From: Methanolobus mangrovi | GTDB taxonomy: Archaea; Halobacteriota; Methanosarcinia; Methanosarcinales; Methanosarcinaceae | Reading direction: 5' to 3' | Assembly (NCBI RefSeq): GCF_031312535.1 | Contig: NZ_CP133594.1 | Location: 1,903,934-1,967,933, forward strand | Length of the DNA stretch: 64,000 nucleotides | In this document: one piece after another, positions 61,799-64,000 of the stretch | How positions within the stretch are numbered: the stretch's first letter is position 1 | How the letters are laid out: each line of letters opens with the position of its first letter | Notes under the pieces: generated by a model | Databases searched by the model: none | What the model was told of the DNA's origin: nothing | The model's input: the letters and a program-made list of their open reading frames with translations, nothing else | Program-made: the position numbers and the translations under genes

Positions 61799-62482
61799 GA
61801 TCATCTCCTTTTTAGAAAAAGAATAGCCCTATCTAAATAATCAGATATATTCGTTTTTAATCAAAAGTACTCATTTGCTTCAGTTATTTATATTTTTCCA
61901 TCACACCATTATCTAACTTACAAATTAGATTACAAATACAGTACACTGATGTTTGTTTCATATAGTTTGTTTAGAAAATAGTATAATTATTCTGTAGCAA
62001 GTATTATATTAAATTTCTTTTTATTCCAGGGAAATAACATGCATAACCAATTATCTATTGTATTCCTTACCCCCATTTACTTATCAGCCGGATTCAACAC
62101 TTTCCCAAATCACTCATTTTTTTATATTATATTCTCTTTCCCGTGACATTCTTTTTAAATTACTATATATATTTTATGCATTGCGCATATATCAGGTAAA
62201 TATTTTGTTTTAATATGATTGTAATAAATATTCATAATGTAACATCACCCAACATAATTATTTAGTTTTGCCTGTTGCATCTAAAAACAAGCTCATGCGA
62301 CACCACAGCATCCATAGTTACTTGTATAATCTGTTTTTACAATGAGCGTATTTATCTCCTATTTATGTCTTTCCAGGCGGTTTTGTCCTGCTCTGTTATT
62401 TATACTTATCTATCACGCAATAGAAAAATATATATGCTAGTGAGTGTAACTTGAGACTTATCACACTAAGGAGTTTGAATAT
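61799..62482. promoter_or_regulatory. Long AT-rich divergent region of methyltransferase genes
   Basis: No ORF of note in 684 bp. On the minus strand AATATAT near 61844-61850 could be the TATA box of the MtmB-like gene, 46-52 bp before its ATG. On the plus strand AAAATATATATGC (about 62427-62439) lies about 45 bp before mtbA. Long AT-rich divergent leaders are usual for methyltransferase genes in Methanosarcina and often bind Msr-type regulators; no repeat was convincing enough to name. Confidence 0.5.
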
Positions 62483-63502
62483 ATGGCAGAATATACCCCT
62501 AAAGAAAGATTAGCACGTGCATTGACAGGTCAGCCTGTTGACAGAATGCCTGCTGTCTCAGTCACCCAGACCGGAACTGTGGACCAGATGGAAGCCTGTG
62601 GTGCCTTCTGGCCAGAAGCTAACAACGATGCGGAAAAGATGGCAACACTTGCAGAAGCAGGCCACACCGTAGTAGGATTTGAAGCTGTACGCGTACCTTT
62701 TGACATCACTGCAGAAGCTGAGTTCTTCGGTTGTGAGATAAAGGATGGTACAAAAGAACAGCAGCCATCAGTTGTCGGTCATGTTGTAAAGACAGTTGAG
62801 GACATCGAAGCTCTCAGAGGCTACAACCTCGACCACGGTAGAATTGGTGTTGTATGTGAGGCGATCAAGATCCTCGCAGACAAGTATGGCGAAGAACTTC
62901 CTATCATGGGCAGCATGATCGGTCCTTTCTCCCTTGCACAGCACATCAACGGTGATGAATGGTTCATGGCTATTTTCACAAACGAAGCATTTGCCCTTGA
63001 ACTGATGGAGTTCACAACCGATTTCAACGTTGCATATGCAAAGAAAATGGTTGAGAACGGTGCTGACACTATGGTCATCATTGACCCGACAGCAAGTGCA
63101 CAGCTTATCGGTGCTGAGTTCTACGAGAAATTCGTAGTACCTTTCCACAAGAAGATATGTGATGCAATGCATGAGCTCAACGTACCAGTAGTATTACACA
63201 TCTGTGGTGACACAACCCAGGGTCTTGCACTCATGGAATCATCCGGTGTGGATGGTATCAGCGTTGACCAGAATGTCGATGCAGCAACCGCCGTAAGTAA
63301 GGTTGAAAAGGCAATCATCGTTGGAAATCTCGACCCTGTGAACATGCTCTGGAACCAGACACCTGAAGCTATCAGGGAGCAGTCCCAGAAAGTCCTGGAT
63401 GCTGGTGTAGGACTGCTGGGTCCTGGATGTGGTATTGTGAGCAAGACCCCTACAGAGAATCTCCAGGCAATGGTAGAGATGGCCAAGAGCCACAAATACT
63501 GA
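62483..63502 (+). CDS. mtbA: Methylcobamide:coenzyme M methyltransferase (MtbA/MtaA type)
   Basis: 339 residues, uroporphyrinogen-decarboxylase fold. Zinc ligands His239, Cys241 ([10 protein letters not shown]) and Cys316 ([10 protein letters not shown]) are in place, with [22 protein letters not shown] at the N-terminus and [21 protein letters not shown]. It transfers the methyl group from a methylated corrinoid protein to coenzyme M. Overall it is closer to MtbA (methylamines) than MtaA (methanol), judged by memory, so the symbol is provisional. AAGGAG at 62468-62473 is its ribosome-binding site. It is divergent from the MtmB-like gene and may be its CoM-side partner. Confidence 0.85.
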   Translation: MAEYTPKERLARALTGQPVDRMPAVSVTQTGTVDQMEACGAFWPEANNDAEKMATLAEAGHTVVGFEAVRVPFDITAEAEFFGCEIKDGTKEQQPSVVGHVVKTVEDIEALRGYNLDHGRIGVVCEAIKILADKYGEELPIMGSMIGPFSLAQHINGDEWFMAIFTNEAFALELMEFTTDFNVAYAKKMVENGADTMVIIDPTASAQLIGAEFYEKFVVPFHKKICDAMHELNVPVVLHICGDTTQGLALMESSGVDGISVDQNVDAATAVSKVEKAIIVGNLDPVNMLWNQTPEAIREQSQKVLDAGVGLLGPGCGIVSKTPTENLQAMVEMAKSHKY

Positions 63503-63530
63503 ACTATAATTCATAGATTCCGCCTCCGTA

Positions 63531-63580
63531 ACACCGGTACTTTTTTCGCATGGAAGTGCCGGTGTCTGCTACTTTTTTTT
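63531..63580 (+). terminator. Strong hairpin terminator after mtbA
   Basis: ACACCGGTAC (63531-63540) pairs with GTGCCGGTGT (63556-63565) with one G-U pair; eight T residues follow at 63573-63580. Confidence 0.8.
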
Positions 63581-63636
63581 ATTTTCCCCCGTTTTTCCAC
63601 ACATTTATATATACTGAAATTCTACTAGATTCCAAG

Positions 63637-64000
63637 ATGTCCCGCAGAAAAGAGAAAGATATTGAGATCACAGATTTTAAAAGTCTGCTGAAGAAACAGG
63701 GTTATAGTCTTGCAGGCAAGCACAGCGCTGTCAAGACATGCCTGTGGCTTCGCAGGTCCATCAAGGATGAAGGAGAGTGTTACAAGTCCGTCTTCTACGG
63801 GATCCATTCACATCGTTGTCTTCAGATGACACCTACACTTATGTGTAATCAGAAGTGTCTCCACTGCTGGAGGCCCACGGAAGTAGATGTACCTATGCCC
63901 GTTGAATGGAACTCTCCAGTGGAAATAGTGGGGTCTTCAATAGAGTCCCAGAGAAAACTCATATCAGGTTTTGGAGACTCAGCTCCGCTTGAACGCTGGA
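63637..64000 (+). CDS. taw1: tRNA 4-demethylwyosine synthase Taw1/TYW1 (3' end outside window)
   Basis: 121 codons visible, truncated at the window edge. Radical-SAM motif CNQKCLHCW (Cys70, Cys74, Cys77), preceded by FYGIHSHRCLQMTPTLM and CLWLRRSIKDEGECYKSVFYG with the additional N-terminal cysteines (near 35 and 48) that bind the second cluster in Taw1. It condenses N1-methylguanosine at tRNA-Phe position 37 with pyruvate to begin wyosine synthesis. The ATG at 63637 follows the mtbA terminator by about 55 bp, with TATATATACTG as likely promoter. Confidence 0.9.
   Translation, partial: MSRRKEKDIEITDFKSLLKKQGYSLAGKHSAVKTCLWLRRSIKDEGECYKSVFYGIHSHRCLQMTPTLMCNQKCLHCWRPTEVDVPMPVEWNSPVEIVGSSIESQRKLISGFGDSAPLERW

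Noticed and set aside
60425-63502. Expected in-frame UAG (pyrrolysine) in the methyltransferase genes
   Set aside because: Both genes are continuous open frames ending at ordinary stops; no UAG readthrough is needed, so no pyrrolysine protein can be claimed in this window.

Overview
The window is chromosomal DNA from a methylotrophic methanogen of the Methanosarcinaceae, most like Methanolobus, Methanococcoides or their relatives. The evidence is a seven-gene cluster of component A2 (AtwA) plus methanogenesis marker proteins 3, 6, 5, 15, 17 and 7, a corrinoid:coenzyme M methyltransferase (MtbA/MtaA type), a homologue of monomethylamine methyltransferase, archaeal aIF5A, FEN-1 and Taw1, archaeal TATA/Shine-Dalgarno signals, and tRNA genes with archaeal features. 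The genus is inferred, not shown.

Layout. 0-11.6 kb: a surface protein, cyclophilin, a molybdate ABC transporter behind a ModE-like operator, a coiled-coil protein, a decayed pseudogene, tRNA-Arg, ilvE, a MoeA fused to a substrate-binding domain, and a DRG-type GTPase. 11.6-21.0 kb: a probable tRNA-Gln-associated genomic island. The intact tRNA-Gln 3' end (11609-11647) recurs as a decayed 39-bp copy (34/39 identical) at 20979-21017. Between them lie a secreted CxxCH protein and a complete 2-oxoacid/acyl-CoA cassette: an AMP-forming acyl-CoA synthetase, a two-subunit ADP-forming acyl-CoA synthetase, a three-gene 2-oxoacid:ferredoxin oxidoreductase, and a divergent Glu/Leu/Phe/Val-type dehydrogenase. 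A perfect palindrome sits in the divergent promoter. The cassette could carry amino acids to acids with ATP gain, or run in reverse to turn branched-chain acids into amino acids; ilvE lies 4 kb upstream.

21-39 kb: DUF59 protein, phosphoribosyltransferase, a CbbQ/CbbO-type MoxR-vWA pair, a NicO-type metal transporter, redox and membrane genes, MATE exporter, phosphoglycerate mutase, FEN-1 and a presenilin-type protease. 39-46 kb: the methyl-coenzyme M reductase activation/marker operon, with a perfect inverted repeat upstream; its mm3 gene appears to begin at ACG. 46-60 kb: HAD protein, matrixin, MGMT, tungsten-type aldehyde oxidoreductase, aIF5A with agmatinase, regulators, isoaspartyl methyltransferase and a fused 5-oxoprolinase. 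60-64 kb: an MtmB-family methyltransferase with methionine where family members carry pyrrolysine, divergent from a methylcobamide:CoM methyltransferase, then the start of Taw1.

The two observations most likely to be new are the pyrrolysine-free MtmB homologue and the tRNA-Gln island carrying a self-contained acyl-CoA/2-oxoacid/amino-acid cassette. No CRISPR array, rRNA, integrase or intact transposase was seen.
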